From positions 26,818,726 to 26,882,725 of the forward strand of contig CM053334.1 of the NCBI GenBank assembly GCA_028583605.1: a stretch of DNA of 64,000 nucleotides, written 5' to 3'. Numbering within the stretch: position 1 is the stretch's first letter; every line of letters starts with the position of its first letter. The DNA is from Dastarcus helophoroides (lineage: Eukaryota; Arthropoda; Insecta; Coleoptera; Bothrideridae). The position numbers and the translations under genes are program-made. Of the stretch, positions 22,567-33,790 are shown piece by piece. The notes under the pieces are model-generated. The model was given only the letters and a program-made list of their open reading frames with translations, ran no database searches and was not told the origin of the DNA.

Positions 22567-22572
22567 GTAAGT

Positions 22573-23114
22573 TACCCAAAAAATAAATCCTTAACATCTG
22601 AAAATAATCTTATAGTTCCTGAAGTGTAATCTCATCAGGTACCCGTCTAGTAAATATATAAAATGGCATCCAATGTCTTAAAAACGTAACGTAACTACTT
22701 GGGTAGTATACTACAATATATTCTATTACACTCCTATTATTTCTGATCAATAAAATGGCCGTTATTAATGGACAATAACTAACATAATATGTTTTATTTA
22801 GTTTGTGTTCGAAATCTTGACAATAATTTATACAACTGATTCCACCTTCATGGAAATGACAAAAATTGTTGATAAAATCAACCACGATATATTCTTAAAT
22901 TAAACCAGACTAATTTAATGAATCGAGCTAACATTAATAAAAATTCAATCACAAATTACATTGAACATCGTCGATTAAAATTTGAAATACGTAAATTTTA
23001 AAAAAGAGAAATTTATTGATCGACTATTTTTAGTTAAATTTTCCCAATGAACTTAATATTTAATGAAGATACCAACATATCTGAAACTAGATGATTCGAG
23101 TCATTCCTTGGTTC
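22573..23114. other. No gene recognised
   Basis: AT-rich DNA after the candidate splice donor. The 91-codon minus-strand open frame at 22610-22885 starts from a non-ATG codon and has no recognisable domain. If the exon at 22506 is real, this is intron. Confidence 0.35.
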
Positions 23115-24344
23115 CAGTGGCGGCTGGTCTTAAAGAGCGCAAGAGCACGCGCTCCTCGTGAAATGAGCGATCTATTTCTTTAACTGTTTAATGTAAAAGG
23201 CTTGGATTTATCACATTTTTAAACACAAAATAATGATATACAAATTAACTAATAATACTTGTGAGTGACTTGGAATAAAGTACGCAAACGTTTGATTCCA
23301 TTATATTATATATTATATATTATATATTATATATTATATATCATATATTATATATTATATATTATATATTATATATTATATATTATATATTATATATTAT
23401 ATATTATATATTATATATTATATATTATATATTATATATTATATATTATATATTATATATTATATATTATATATTATATATTATATATTATATATTATAT
23501 ATTATATATTATATATTATATTTTATATATTATATATCATAACGCGCACAGAATTATGCACCTAGAGTGGCTGCCGTGCGATGCCTATCAACGGCCTCTA
23601 CGAGATACGGAGACATAAACCACAGAACACCACATTAAAGCTAGAGCGGGGTACGCCGCTCCGCTTATGCGATATTGCCAAATGGTGACTACGAGTCAGA
23701 GTTTGGAGTGTGTATTTACGGTTTATGATGCCAAATGAGTAATTGCGCCGCTTACAGGCCTAACTGCCAATAGTACTACTATTCACAAAGAGATAGCGGT
23801 ACCCATTCTAGGGTCTGATTATTAATTTGTAAATTTGAATTTAAACAATTTTGATAAGAAAGTAATAAACACTTTATTTCTTTAAAAGATCGCAGAGCAA
23901 GTTTTGTTTAAAAAAATATTTTTTTGTGTTTTTGTAGAGTTTAATTAGAACTTTGTAATAAAGTACATTTTATTTTCAAATGCAGTTTTCATGAAAAAGT
24001 GATATAATATTATTCCTATGAAAGCAAATAATTTTAATTAGGTAACCTAGATCTGTAACGACGTGCAACCACACAGAGTACTTAAAGGGGCTCAGAAATG
24101 TCAATAATGTTTTTTTTTTACTCGATGAAAATAATTTAGAGATGATAACCCTAAAATATTTTGGAGGTTATAAGATGTTAAATAAATTTAATTCGTAAAA
24201 ATACTATTAAATATCACACATTTTTATCACTTTTGTTTCTCTAAAATTTAATACCTTGCTATAGCACTGAAGTCACCTATACTCATAACTACTAATATTT
24301 TTGCATCTGCGCACCCCTTGTCAAAAAGTTACCAGCCGCCACTG
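23115..24344. mobile_element. Non-autonomous hAT element with 14-bp perfect TIRs
   Basis: CAGTGGCGGCTGGT begins at 23115 and its exact reverse complement ends at 24344. Flanking 8-mers are CTTGGTTC (23107-23114) and CTTGGTTT (24345-24352), 7/8 identical. TIR form and 8-bp TSD fit the hAT superfamily. The 1.2-kb interior encodes no transposase and carries an about 240-bp microsatellite. The element lies between the candidate exon at 22506 and the LINE. Confidence 0.85.
23300..23540. repeat. 7-bp microsatellite (ATTATAT)n, about 34 units
   Basis: Nearly perfect tandem ATTATAT units for about 240 bp, with isolated variants (a C near 23342, TTTT near 23521). Because 7 and 3 are coprime, all frames stay open and give a spurious Tyr/Ile/Leu protein. 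It is embedded in the hAT element 23115-24344. Confidence 0.95.
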
Positions 24345-24642
24345 CTTGGTTTTCAAAGTTTCCACCTTAAACAGAAAGTTAGAAATATTTCTCAACCTAA
24401 GTTACGGTGGCCTTATTATTCAAGAAAGTAAGAATACCACACGTATCATTCGAGTATAATATCGTAATTGCCATAAGTCAAAGACAGCTTAGGTTCTGTT
24501 TATGAATGAGCACTACTGAAGTGCAAGGTAGTCTAGCCTCCACGTGGTGCCCTCCGGGCAATGTGATTCTTATCACGGTTAAATAAACAACTCAGCTGCT
24601 GGATCCTCAAGAGGAATCTTTCCCAGCAATCAAAAATTCATT

Positions 24643-27480
24643 ATGCGAACTCAAAGAAACGGCTCATCAACGAATCCCACAATCCAGGACCCCAATGTCC
24701 TTAGAATCATACAACTGAACGTCGAAGGAATCAGTAAATCTAAAAGTGGCTGCCTCCAAAAACTACTCAATGGCAACTAAGCTGACATTTTAGTGCTGCA
24801 AGAGACCCACTGCGCTGATGACAAGCAACTCTCAACTAGATGTTAACTACCCGGATTTACATTTGTCACCGCAACTTTCCACGAACACTACGGCATAACA
24901 ACATTCGTCCGCAATAACATTAACGAAGTGACCAACGTAATCACACACTCAGGCCTAAACATGTATACTATCAGTATGACAATCTTCAATACACCAATCA
25001 TCAACCATGCAAACCACAGGCCCAATAACATCAAAATACCGAAGATTGTTCCCATGATGATGGCTAGTGAGACCATCAACAGTCACAACATTGAAATACA
25101 AATCTTATCCCCTGAAACCAAGAAAGACTAAAAAACGCACCAGATAACCAAGGACCAGTCCGTTCCAAAAAAAGTCACAACATTACATGGGTATTCGAGA
25201 CCAATGACATAAACGGTGACAAAGTAATCGACTGGGCAGAGAGGGAACACCTTTTCCTCATACACGATGTCAAAACAAAGGCACTTTTCACTCAGCCAGA
25301 TGGAGAAGGGATTATAACACAGATCTATATTTCATGTCAACAAACGGAACAACACGGAAGGCATTTGCAATGTAAGAAAGCAATATTAGAAAACTTTCCC
25401 CATAGCTAACACGGACTTGTTATACTAGAAATCGACCTACAAATCCCAGTTATTAGATCAGAACCAAAACTCCGCTGGAACTTTCGCACAGTCAACTGGA
25501 AGTCATTCACAAAAGAACTATACTATCATATCAAATGAATCCCTGCAAACCCAGATAACTATTCCCTACTACTCAGTATAGCCAAGAAAGACACACCGAG
25601 GGGCTACAGGAAGGAGTATATGCCTGGATGGAGCCCACAATGCCTGAATTATATCAAACCCACAAAAGCAGCGGGGATGCAGAAGTAGCCGATGAATTTC
25701 TAGAATGCGTAGATACAACCTGACGAAAAAATGGCACACAACGATGGAGAACATTATCTTCCAACACTCCAGCAAAAGAGCTTGGTCCCTGCTTAGGAAA
25801 TTAAAAACCGGTCCAAACCTGAAGAAAAAAGAAAGTCTTGTTAGTCCAAATGAAATTGCCGGTACTGACCAGAACTTCATCCAACGCTAACAAATAAAAG
25901 ACAAGAGACATAGAAAACAAACTCAGAGAAAAACTAGTCACTGTCAATAACACTGATTTCTCACTTCCCTTTGCAATTGCGGAAACGCGAGAAGCACTAA
26001 TACAAATAAAACTTGAAAAAGCGGCAGGTCTGGACCAAATATATCCCTAATTTCTAAAACATCTGGGACCAGTAGCAACGACATGGCTCAGGAAACTATT
26101 CACCAACATCCTACAAACTGGAAAACTGCCCCGATCTTTCAAATAAGTCGACGTAATAAAACCAGGAAAAGAGAGCAACCAAGCGGCTGACTTTAAACCG
26201 ATAGCTCTCCTAAGTGTATGCTATAACCTCTTAGAAAGATTAATTCTCAACCGCATAATAAATACAGTCAACGAACATATACCATCTGAACAAGCTGTCT
26301 TTAGGAAGAACAGGAGTTACAGTAACCAAATGCTAGCTTTAGCCACACACATTGAACACGGATTTCAAAAGCGACAAAAATTCACAGTCGTATTCATTGA
26401 TCTAACCTCCGTCTACGACACAGTATGGCGGAATGACATGATAATGAAATTTCTCGATATCATACCTGACTACACTGGTTAATAACATGCTGGCAAACAG
26501 ATACGTACAAGTACACTTAGACGGAAAGACAAGTCGAAATTACAGAATTAATGAAGGGCTTCCCCAAGGCCCGTGTTAGTCTCCGTTCTTTTCAATATTT
26601 ACACAGCTGACTAACCTCAAACAACAGCTAGAAAGTTCATACATGCAGACAACATCGCTCTTTCATGCCAAACCAGCGAATTCGCCGCAACAGAAAGACA
26701 AGTAACAAATGACCTGACAGTACTGGACGAATATTTCCAATCTTGGAGACTGAAACCGAATACCGGGAAAATTGAGGCGACCTGGTTCCACCTAAATAAT
26801 AAATTTTCAAATTATGCACCCCAGATTACCTTCAGAAACGAACCAGTCAAGTACAACCCGCTCCCCAAATATCTAAGAGTCACACTAGACCGCTCACTCA
26901 CGTTTAAACATCACATACGAAAAACAGCAGCCAAAATGAGGACAAGAAAGAATATTCTGCACAAAATCACAGATACTTCGTGGGGTGCAAACGCAAATGT
27001 TTTAAGAACTTCGACACTTGTCTTAGTGTATTCTGTAGCCGAATATTGCTGCCCAGCTTAGATAAACAGCAACCATACAAAAACCTTCGACACCCACCTA
27101 CATGAAACTATGCGAACTATCATCGGCACCATTAAGAGCATCCCTGTCTAGTGGATATCGGTCCTATCGAACTTAGAGCCGCCCATCTGAAACGAAAGTC
27201 AGCTCTGACTCACGACTGGAGAAAATGTATCGAAAACAATTAACTCCCCATCCTCCAAGACTGCAGCAACCGTCCCAGCCGCCTGAAGTCAAGAAAACCG
27301 GCATGGGTATTGGGGCAAAATCTGATCAACAACAACTTTAATATCGACCAAGTCTGGCAAAAAGAATGGACAAGAAGCAACCCAGACTCCTTACACTTAA
27401 TCTCGGATCCAACTAAACGTCCCCCCGGGGTTCACGCTTCCCAGAAAACATTGGATGACACTAAAGGGTATAAGCACTAA
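24643..27480 (+). pseudogene. LINE ORF2 remnant: APE endonuclease and reverse transcriptase
   Basis: From an ATG at 24643 one frame reads through VLRIIQLNVEGISKSKSG, ADILVLQETHCADD (the QETH motif of APE-type endonucleases) and LPGFTFVTATFHEHYGITTF, with stops at 24778 and 24844. Beyond the Penelope insert comes an FPHS-type box, then LRWNFRTVNW-like and RGYRKEYMPGW-like segments before the polymerase. Reverse transcriptase blocks follow: ADFKPIALLSV (about 26190), FIDLTSVYD (motif A, about 26395), GLPQGPC-stop-SPFFSI (motif B region, about 26555) and HADN where YADD is expected (26642-26653). Then come PKYLRVTLDRSLTFKHHI and an EYCCPA region. At least four frame changes and more than ten stops are present. 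The changed catalytic box alone implies loss of activity. Confidence 0.8.
25093..25172. mobile_element. 80-bp Penelope-like micro-insertion inside the LINE, 12-bp TSD
   Basis: AGTCACAACATT at 25081-25092 is repeated perfectly at 25173-25184. Between them lie an antisense pLTR end (GAAATACAAATCTTATCCCC ... AAAAAACGCA) joined directly to the sense 3' tail (AGATAACCAAGGACCAGTCC, A run). Removing the insert and one repeat restores the LINE endonuclease reading frame (NSHN to TWVFETNDINGD). This fixes the order of events: LINE first, Penelope later. Confidence 0.9.
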
Positions 27481-27785
27481 CCACTGAAGAAGCCATTGCT
27501 GGACACATAAATGGGGAAAATCTGAAAATCCGGATTGCGAGTACGGTCACCTAGCCCAAACCCCCCACCATCTGGTGCTTGAGTGCCCTCTGACAAAACT
27601 AAATTTCCTCATTGCATAACTATATCAGGCTTACAATGAAGTGGATCAAAGCACTAAGATCCCCCATGTACAAAACCCAGAATTTTATAGACAATGCCCT
27701 GACTGTGATATTGTAGCGATAGGTTATATTTTCCTTGTACCTTTCTAAATTTTGTAACTAAGCCATACGAAATAAAGATTTATTG

Positions 27786-28850
27786 AAAGACAGTTGAATA
27801 TGACATAAACGGAAGGACGAAGCAATGCTGTACTTAAAACATTCTTAATTCTCAATGGTTGATAGAAAAAAAATTTTTTTCGCTCAATGAATTCTCCTGA
27901 TACCCGAAAACGAATTAGGCCTAACACTTTGATACTTTGCGTGAGAGGAACGTACCTACAAAATGTATACAAGTTATGAAGACCTCTGATTCGTAGGTTT
28001 GATTTGTCCCTAATAAACTGTATTATCTTTTGATAACAATTAAATTATTTCGGCAAACATTTCCAAAATAAATACCTACACTTCTATTCCGAGAATTTCC
28101 TACTCGATAGTGACAATAATCTCAAAATTTGCCCAAGAATACGACCTGTAGCATGATCACATATGTACTCACGCAGACCAAGTGGGGGAAATAACTGTAG
28201 TTTTTCAAAGGCGAATTTTCGAGTTAACAGAACTGTTAAAATGTAGTAAATAGTATCATTGCTTGAAAAAAATGTTCGTCTATCCAAACTGATTTGGTGC
28301 AAAATTAGCCAAGATACAGTGTGCTTCATCGAAAACGATAGTAGGGTAAAACTGTCAGCAAAGGATCTTGTCGAAAAAATGCTGAAGTACGCCGATTTTT
28401 TTTGTGAGGGGGAACAACTATTAACGCAAAAATCACAGCCCAAATTTCACTTTCCCATAAGATGTCATCTCCAAAAATTTTTCAAATGGGAATGGAGGTC
28501 AAATGATACGTCGTTGAAAAGAATTTTTGATCCTCGCACTCCGTTTTTGAAATTCGGTCTATTCTTTAGAAATTAGGAAGCCTTTAAGTCTCATTAATAC
28601 ATTGCTTGAAAAATGCAAACACTGATCAATCAACAAGTAGTAGCATGCCGTTTTCACTGCGTCCTGTTCTAGGAAAAAAATCCCAGCACATGTGATGACT
28701 TTTGATTTGAACACACCATATGAGAATATACATAATTTTATTTTCAAGCTCATTTCGGCTTATTTTGTAAATAGACAATAAAATGATACAAATGAACGAT
28801 CGATTACGTTAAGTTACTGTGATACAATCTAATTTATTCTGTGGATTCTA
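27786..28850. other. No gene assigned; overlapping open frames at 28084-28576
   Basis: Non-repetitive DNA with two overlapping opposite-strand frames (minus 28084-28443, 119 codons; plus 28259-28576, 105 codons). The plus frame starts at a non-ATG codon and reads as mixed, protein-like sequence (KISQDTVCFIENDSRVKL), but I recognise no domain in either. Codon choice does not decide between them. Possibly an exon or a decayed transposon segment. Confidence 0.3.
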
Positions 28851-28852
28851 AG

Positions 28853-29263
28853 GGGACGTTTAGATTCGCTTTATTCCGTACATTTCTTTCTGACATAAGT
28901 GTCAACTATCCAGACGGTGCGTTTACACCAGACACTTTATTCCGTATATTTCTCTATGACATAAATATATTTTCTCTCTGACATAAGTATTAACTATCCT
29001 GAGAAAAGCTATCTACTCCCAGCTGTGTAGATAAGTCTGATAGCTTCTCTCAGGATAGCTGACACTTATGTCAGAGAGAAATATACAGAATAAAGTGTCT
29101 AATCTAAACGCACCCTGAGAGAAGCTATCCGAGACTTATCAACATAGCTGGGAGGAGATAGCTTCTCTCAGAATAGTTGACACTTATGTCAGACAGAAAA
29201 TATATTTTATGTCGGAGAGAAATATACGGAATAAAGTATCCAGTGTAAACGAACCGTAATACA
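28853..29263. mobile_element. Nested or interleaved foldback (MITE) pair
   Basis: Two left termini (ACGTTTAGATTCGCTTTATT at about 28858 and GGTGCGTTTACACCAGACAC at 28917) and two right termini in reverse complement (GTCTAATCTAAACGCACC ending about 29113; CCAGTGTAAACGAACC ending about 29262) alternate as left1-left2-right1-right2. Shared inner modules are TTTATTCCGTATATTTCTC, CTCTGACATAAGT and GATAGCTTCTCTCAG in both orientations. The layout implies one foldback copy inserted into or recombined with another. No coding capacity. Confidence 0.7.
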
Positions 29264-29596
29264 AATCATCGATTAATTTCTTTGGGTTAGTTTGATAATA
29301 TTTAATAATTTTATGCAGATTCCAATGTTACTCTAAATATAGATAACTTATATTCTTCAAAGGTAATAAACGGGAGATTTAAGCGCTTTGAAAATGACAA
29401 ACAATCGTTGTATTGTGTAAGAGAAATACCAGGTGTTTGTGACGTTGTAATCTCGTGTCATTCAAACTCGTGTTTGTCCTGTTTAATGGTCTGCCACCCT
29501 TTTCATTTGATTGGAATCCCTCGATATATCGGATAAACCTAGACATATCGAACCGGAGATATTTAGAGACTGAGGATTTTCTAAAACGTTTAAAAG

Positions 29597-29848
29597 ATGC
29601 AACATAATATGCCCGCCTTGTTCAACTACCCTATTATTTCCGAGCACCGTCTTCGTGCAGAGGGGTTCTTTGCGAAAGAAATCCAAACATTTTCGGATAC
29701 TAGATACAAATCACTTATAAAAATTGTACCGCGAATAGTATTTAATTTTGGTGGAATTTTTATATTGCTGACAATATTTTATATTATATTCGGTGCAAGT
29801 GCAAAGACCCATGGGCTAAAGCAGCATTTTTTAACCTGGGATTCGTAG
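29597..29848 (+). CDS. Open frame with a membrane segment, truncated by a hAT insertion
   Basis: An ATG at 29597 opens a frame starting MQHNMPALFNYPIISEHRLR, with mixed amino-acid use unlike the A/T-repeat frames. A predicted membrane helix (FGGIFILLTIFYIIFGA) lies near residues 51-67. The last ten codons and the stop come from the hAT element that begins at 29822. Taking out the element and one copy of its TSD joins 29821 to 30201 and leaves the frame open to a TGA at 30306 (110 residues in all). That the frame stays open across the repaired junction favours real coding sequence, perhaps one exon. Function unknown. Confidence 0.4.
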   Translation: MQHNMPALFNYPIISEHRLRAEGFFAKEIQTFSDTRYKSLIKIVPRIVFNFGGIFILLTIFYIIFGASAKTHGLKQHFLTWDS

Positions 29849-30192
29849 CGTGAGTGTCAGTGATCCATGGCTATCTACCATGAACTTTTTTATAATCGTT
29901 ACTCATGCATTGATACGACAGAAACATGACTCATTCAATAAGAAAAGGTGGATTGAACTGGGTGACCTGTTTTTACTGACAGACGCTTATGTTGAGTTCA
30001 GGAGCTTTTTTGGTGATTAAAAATACAAAGGATACATCCACAAGCAAGAATTTGGCGCTTTGGATTTGTAGAGTTACTCTTGAGATGACGAACTGTTTTT
30101 GGTCATCACGAATATTCAAGGGACAGGGGGTTCCGTAGGGTTTGTGAAACTTTGAAAGTGATCCGCGACTACTAAAAGGTTAAGAAACCCTG
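29822..30192. mobile_element. 371-bp hAT-type element with perfect 8-bp TSD
   Basis: GGCTAAAG at 29814-29821 is repeated at 30193-30200. The ends are CAGCATTTTTTAACCTGGGA and, in reverse complement, CAGGGTTTCTTAACCTTTTA; (C)AG...TT.TTAACC ends are common in hAT MITEs. A diverged relative lies in opposite orientation at 44970-45210. The insertion disrupts the open frame at 29597. Confidence 0.9.
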
Positions 30193-30200
30193 GGCTAAAG

Positions 30201-30608
30201 CATTTATTACCCGAATCCAATAATTTCATACAACGTTGCGTGCTAGTTGCTTTTATTTTTCAAACAAGTAATACCTACACGCCCCCTGTCGTCGATGGGA
30301 AACTGTGAATAGCTTCGTAAAGCAGTGTGTAAATAGAATAAGATCAAGGTTGCAAACGTGCAGCTACAACGTGTTGTAGCAGATTGTAAGTAGCTGCGAT
30401 ATGCTTGATAAATGTTTACTTAATACAATATAGTTTTGCTTTTTACTTAGCCTTATACCTTTCGATTTCGATTTTGTTATTCTTTGTTAAAAAAACTTTA
30501 TGATGGTGGCTGAAATATGTTCAAACCTTTTGATTGTTTCCTTGTGACACAAAACATAACACCTTATAAGTACATGACAGTTTTTCATCTGTACTCTAAT
30601 TCTTAGGA
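30201..30608. other. Right-hand continuation of the interrupted frame, then unassigned DNA
   Basis: Positions 30201-30308 continue the frame of the ORF at 29597 when the hAT element is removed (HLLPESNNFIQRCV..., stop TGA 30306-30308). The rest up to 30608 shows nothing recognisable. Confidence 0.35.
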
Positions 30609-30619
30609 GTACAAAACAA

Positions 30620-30838
30620 AAATTGAAATACAAATCTTGTCCCTTGAAACCAAGAAAGATTAAAATACACAACAAAGGTTGAGAGAGTCAGATATACCTC
30701 TGAAAATGATTGCTTGGCTATTGAAACGTGTTAGAGCAACCTTTGTTGTGTTTTATAATCTTTCTAGGTTTCAGGGAACAACATTTGTATTTCAAGTTTT
30801 GAAGACAACCAAAGACCAGTCCGTTCCACCAAAAAAAA
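30620..30838 (+). mobile_element. Penelope-like insertion, inverted-pair structure, 11-bp TSD
   Basis: GTACAAAACAA (30609-30619) and GTGCAAAACAA (30839-30849) flank 219 bp. The left about 60 bases are antisense pLTR ending at GGTTG. The right part is sense with a hammerhead-like region at 30696-30737 (core decayed to CTGAAAA), TTTCAGGGAACAAC and the tail CCAAAGACCAGTCCGTTCCA plus an A run. The open frame crossing it is not a gene. Confidence 0.85.
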
Positions 30839-30849
30839 GTGCAAAACAA

Positions 30850-32284
30850 GAGAAAGCATTTGGTACCTTGCATGCTTCGTATGGCCTGCAGATTTCTGAG
30901 TTTTTTTATTATTTATCTAAATATGAGTTAATTATATTTTTTGTTTGTTAGCATATTTTTCCTTATTTCAAATTTTTGGCGATAACTGGCACCAAGTTAA
31001 ACTAAGAGTATAGTCTAACAGGAAAAAGCTAAACTGGAAAGAAAAATCTGTAACTCCTGTAAAATCTAATTCTAAATCTAAACTTATTTAGTTACAAGAA
31101 TTACCTTCATCCAGAATAAGTTTTATCGGGCCTTTAATAATTTGAGATCTGCATACCTGTAAAAAAGATAACAATTAGCAAAATGTAATAAAAGTTCGTT
31201 ACTCAATTCATCCCATAAGGACATTATCATATTTAAACGGAATGGGATGAATGGGGAGATAGTTTAACTAATTGGGATGGGAAAAACTCCGAGTTGGCTT
31301 ATAAGCTGCTCGCGAAGGAGTGGCAATATCGCGCCGCTGCACCACTCATGTATAGCACAATCTCAAGTCATTCCACCATACAACTCTCCTGATCATAACT
31401 CCCAAGCTAATTCATCAAGCCCCAAGGGAATGACCGTTAACCTGACCATAAAATGAACGTATTTTATTTTCGTGGTCGCGACCCATCCTTTGGGAAACGT
31501 TGATCTAACGAGAAGATACGCTCTCGCCAAAAAAGGTGGTATGCAGATAAATGCCTGGGGTGTGGACTTGATGGAGGTCCGGCGCTAATTTCAGAAATAC
31601 AAAATGTTTTTTAGTAGTCAAAAGTAAAAATTGAGAAGCGTAGACAATTTTTTAAGTCGTCAAAAGTAAAATTGTGAAATGAACTGTATATAGCCCAATC
31701 AACCATCCAAAGTGACCCGGAAAAAGTACTGTAGGGACCCCCACACAATTTAGAAATATTTTACTTCTTAATGCCGAATAAGGAACCCGAAGGTCATAAT
31801 TTTAGCCTGGCCCGAAAATTCACTCTGTGGGACTGGGAATATAAATAGGCAAATACATGTCCTTAGACTTTTACGTATCCTACATAATAGACCATGTGGC
31901 AGACCATTTTATTGGTCAATTTGCATTAACAAGTCCAGAAATCAAACCTTCAAGAAATAACTGAAGAAGAAGAACTACTACTTATCACGGGGATGATTTC
32001 TTCTGCATCGAAGCATAACTTTCTGCCATTCGAAAGTTTCTTACCTTCTACGCAACGCAGGGTCACTGAAGTTTATCCTTCAGATCAAACACTAATCAGT
32101 TAAGCTAACTAGGAATCCAAGTGCTCGGAAAAAGAAGACAAATCCAAAAACATAAATAGACCGTCAATAGTAGAGATCTATAAACGCACTGAGAGCCTGA
32201 AAATAACAGGAAAACGACGATTGGCGTCAAGGATGAGTGACTGGTAATCATGTGTTTCTACTTTTGATGGTGTGTCGCTCTGTA
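30850..32284. other. Unassigned intergenic DNA with a small hairpin
   Basis: No gene or transposon end recognised. At 31207-31250 ATTCATCCCAT and ATGGGATGAAT form an 11-bp inverted repeat across about 22 bp. The interval 31300-31800 is less AT-biased than its surroundings but has frequent stops in all frames. Confidence 0.4.
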
Positions 32285-33790
32285 GGGATGCCGAATCATT
32301 TTACTTTTTTTAATTCGATTTTTTGTTCGACTCTTTTTGAGAAATTTAGTTTGTTTGAGGAATTCGACTATTTTCGGAAAATTGGAATATGCTTTAATTT
32401 TAACATCTCAAAATTTCCACCTTTTTCAAATGTTACTTTTTTACTCTTTTTTTTTTGAAGATTTTGGCTTTTCAAATTTTAGGTTTTGAATTTTTTCAAA
32501 ATTTCCGCTCTGAAAATTTTTACTCTTTTTGAAAATGTTAAGTTTCTTGCAAGCTAGGCTTTTCCCAAAATTTCGACTTTTTGAAATGTTAGAACTGTTC
32601 AACATTTCTTTTTTTTTAAACTTTTTGCAAACTTTAATTTTTTTTTTTTGAAAATTTTGACTTCAACATTTCGAACCTTTTTGAAGTTTTCGATTATTTT
32701 TTAAATTACAAGATTTTTTTTTAATTTCGACTTACTTTTTGAACCGTTCGGCTATTCTTCGAATTTTTTAAAAAAATTTCGCCATTTTTTAAAATGTCGA
32801 GTTTTTCGTCAAAATTTTAACTTTTTGGAAATATTTCGGTTCTATTTTTTAAAATTTTTGTTTGACTTTTTGGAAATAATGCTTTCTAAAAATTTTCAAC
32901 TACCCAAAATTTTGATTTTTTTTAAAATTTTAACTTCTCAAAATATCGATAATTTTTGAAAATTTTAATTTTTGTGATAATTCTGGTTTTTTTTCTATTT
33001 TCAAAAAATTTAGTTTTTTTGAAATAAGTACATACTTTGCTTTTGTTTTTCCAAATTTTTTGAAACTTTTAGATTCTTTTTCTTGCGGTGCCTATTCGCT
33101 CCGAATGTTGGCGACTAGGATGGTTATGCTTACTTTATTGGTAGCTACGCGGAACAGAACAGTCGTGATTTAGGTTACTTTCTAAAATTTAAACTTTTTT
33201 TTTAATTACGTATACTATTGAAAATTTCGCCATTTTTTCTAATTTTCGAATTTTAAAAATAGCAATTTCTTCAAAATTTTGACATTTAGTCTCAAAATGT
33301 TGATTTTACTTTTTTGGACATTTTAACGTACCGTGCAAACTTCGACATCATTTGAAATTTTTGACTTCAACATTTTCGACTCTTTTCAAAATTTTAACTT
33401 TTTTCAATACATTTTTTACTTTTTAAAAAATTTGTGCAAGTTTGGAATTTTGTTCAAAATTTTTTTATTTAAAAAATTTTGACTTTTTTAAATTGCGCCT
33501 TTTTTCAAATTTTTGCTTTTTTAGGAATTTTTTTTTGTAAATATTGACCTTTTCAAAATTTTACGTTTTTAGAATTTTGAGAAATTTTGATTTTTTTTTA
33601 ATCAAATTCAAAATAATAATTTAAATTTTTCACAAATTTCTACTTCAAAACGAAATATAGGGGGTAAAGTCGAGATGTTTAGACAAAGTCTAAATTTCAA
33701 GGAAGATATTGAAAAAATTTTGAGGTGAAATCTTAATTTCAACTTTTGAGATAAAATTTTGACTTTATTTTTTAAGATTTCGATTTAGGA
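32285..33790 (+). repeat. Repeat block E, T-rich
   Basis: Begins just after TAGGGATGCCGAATC (32284), reminiscent of the GGGATGCA terminus of the element at 2752, and runs for 1.5 kb as the short-period repeat in T-rich orientation. A less repetitive island lies at about 33080-33170. No matching right terminus was found. Confidence 0.7.

Larger units (their letters stand above)
24520..27785 (+). mobile_element. Degenerate non-LTR retrotransposon (Jockey/CR1-like LINE)
   Basis: About 3.2 kb with endonuclease, reverse transcriptase and C-terminal regions in the usual order and a 3' end near an AATAAA-containing stretch (GAAATAAAGATTTATTG, about 27770). The sequence is richer in C and A than its surroundings, marking it as foreign to the A/T repeats. 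The left end is approximate and no target duplication was found. The clade was judged from remembered motif style only; Jockey and CR1 groups are both possible. The element is dead (many stops and frame changes) and carries a later Penelope-like insertion at 25093-25172. Confidence 0.85.

Noticed and set aside
23265..23618. 117-codon open frame rich in Tyr, Ile and Leu
   Set aside because: It is the translation of the 7-bp microsatellite, which is open in every frame; no protein-like composition outside it.
24888..25079. Minus-strand hydrophobic open frame
   Set aside because: Antisense shadow of the LINE endonuclease region.
30679..30951. 90-codon frame near 30.7 kb
   Set aside because: Begins within a Penelope-like insertion and runs out into flanking DNA; composite artefact.
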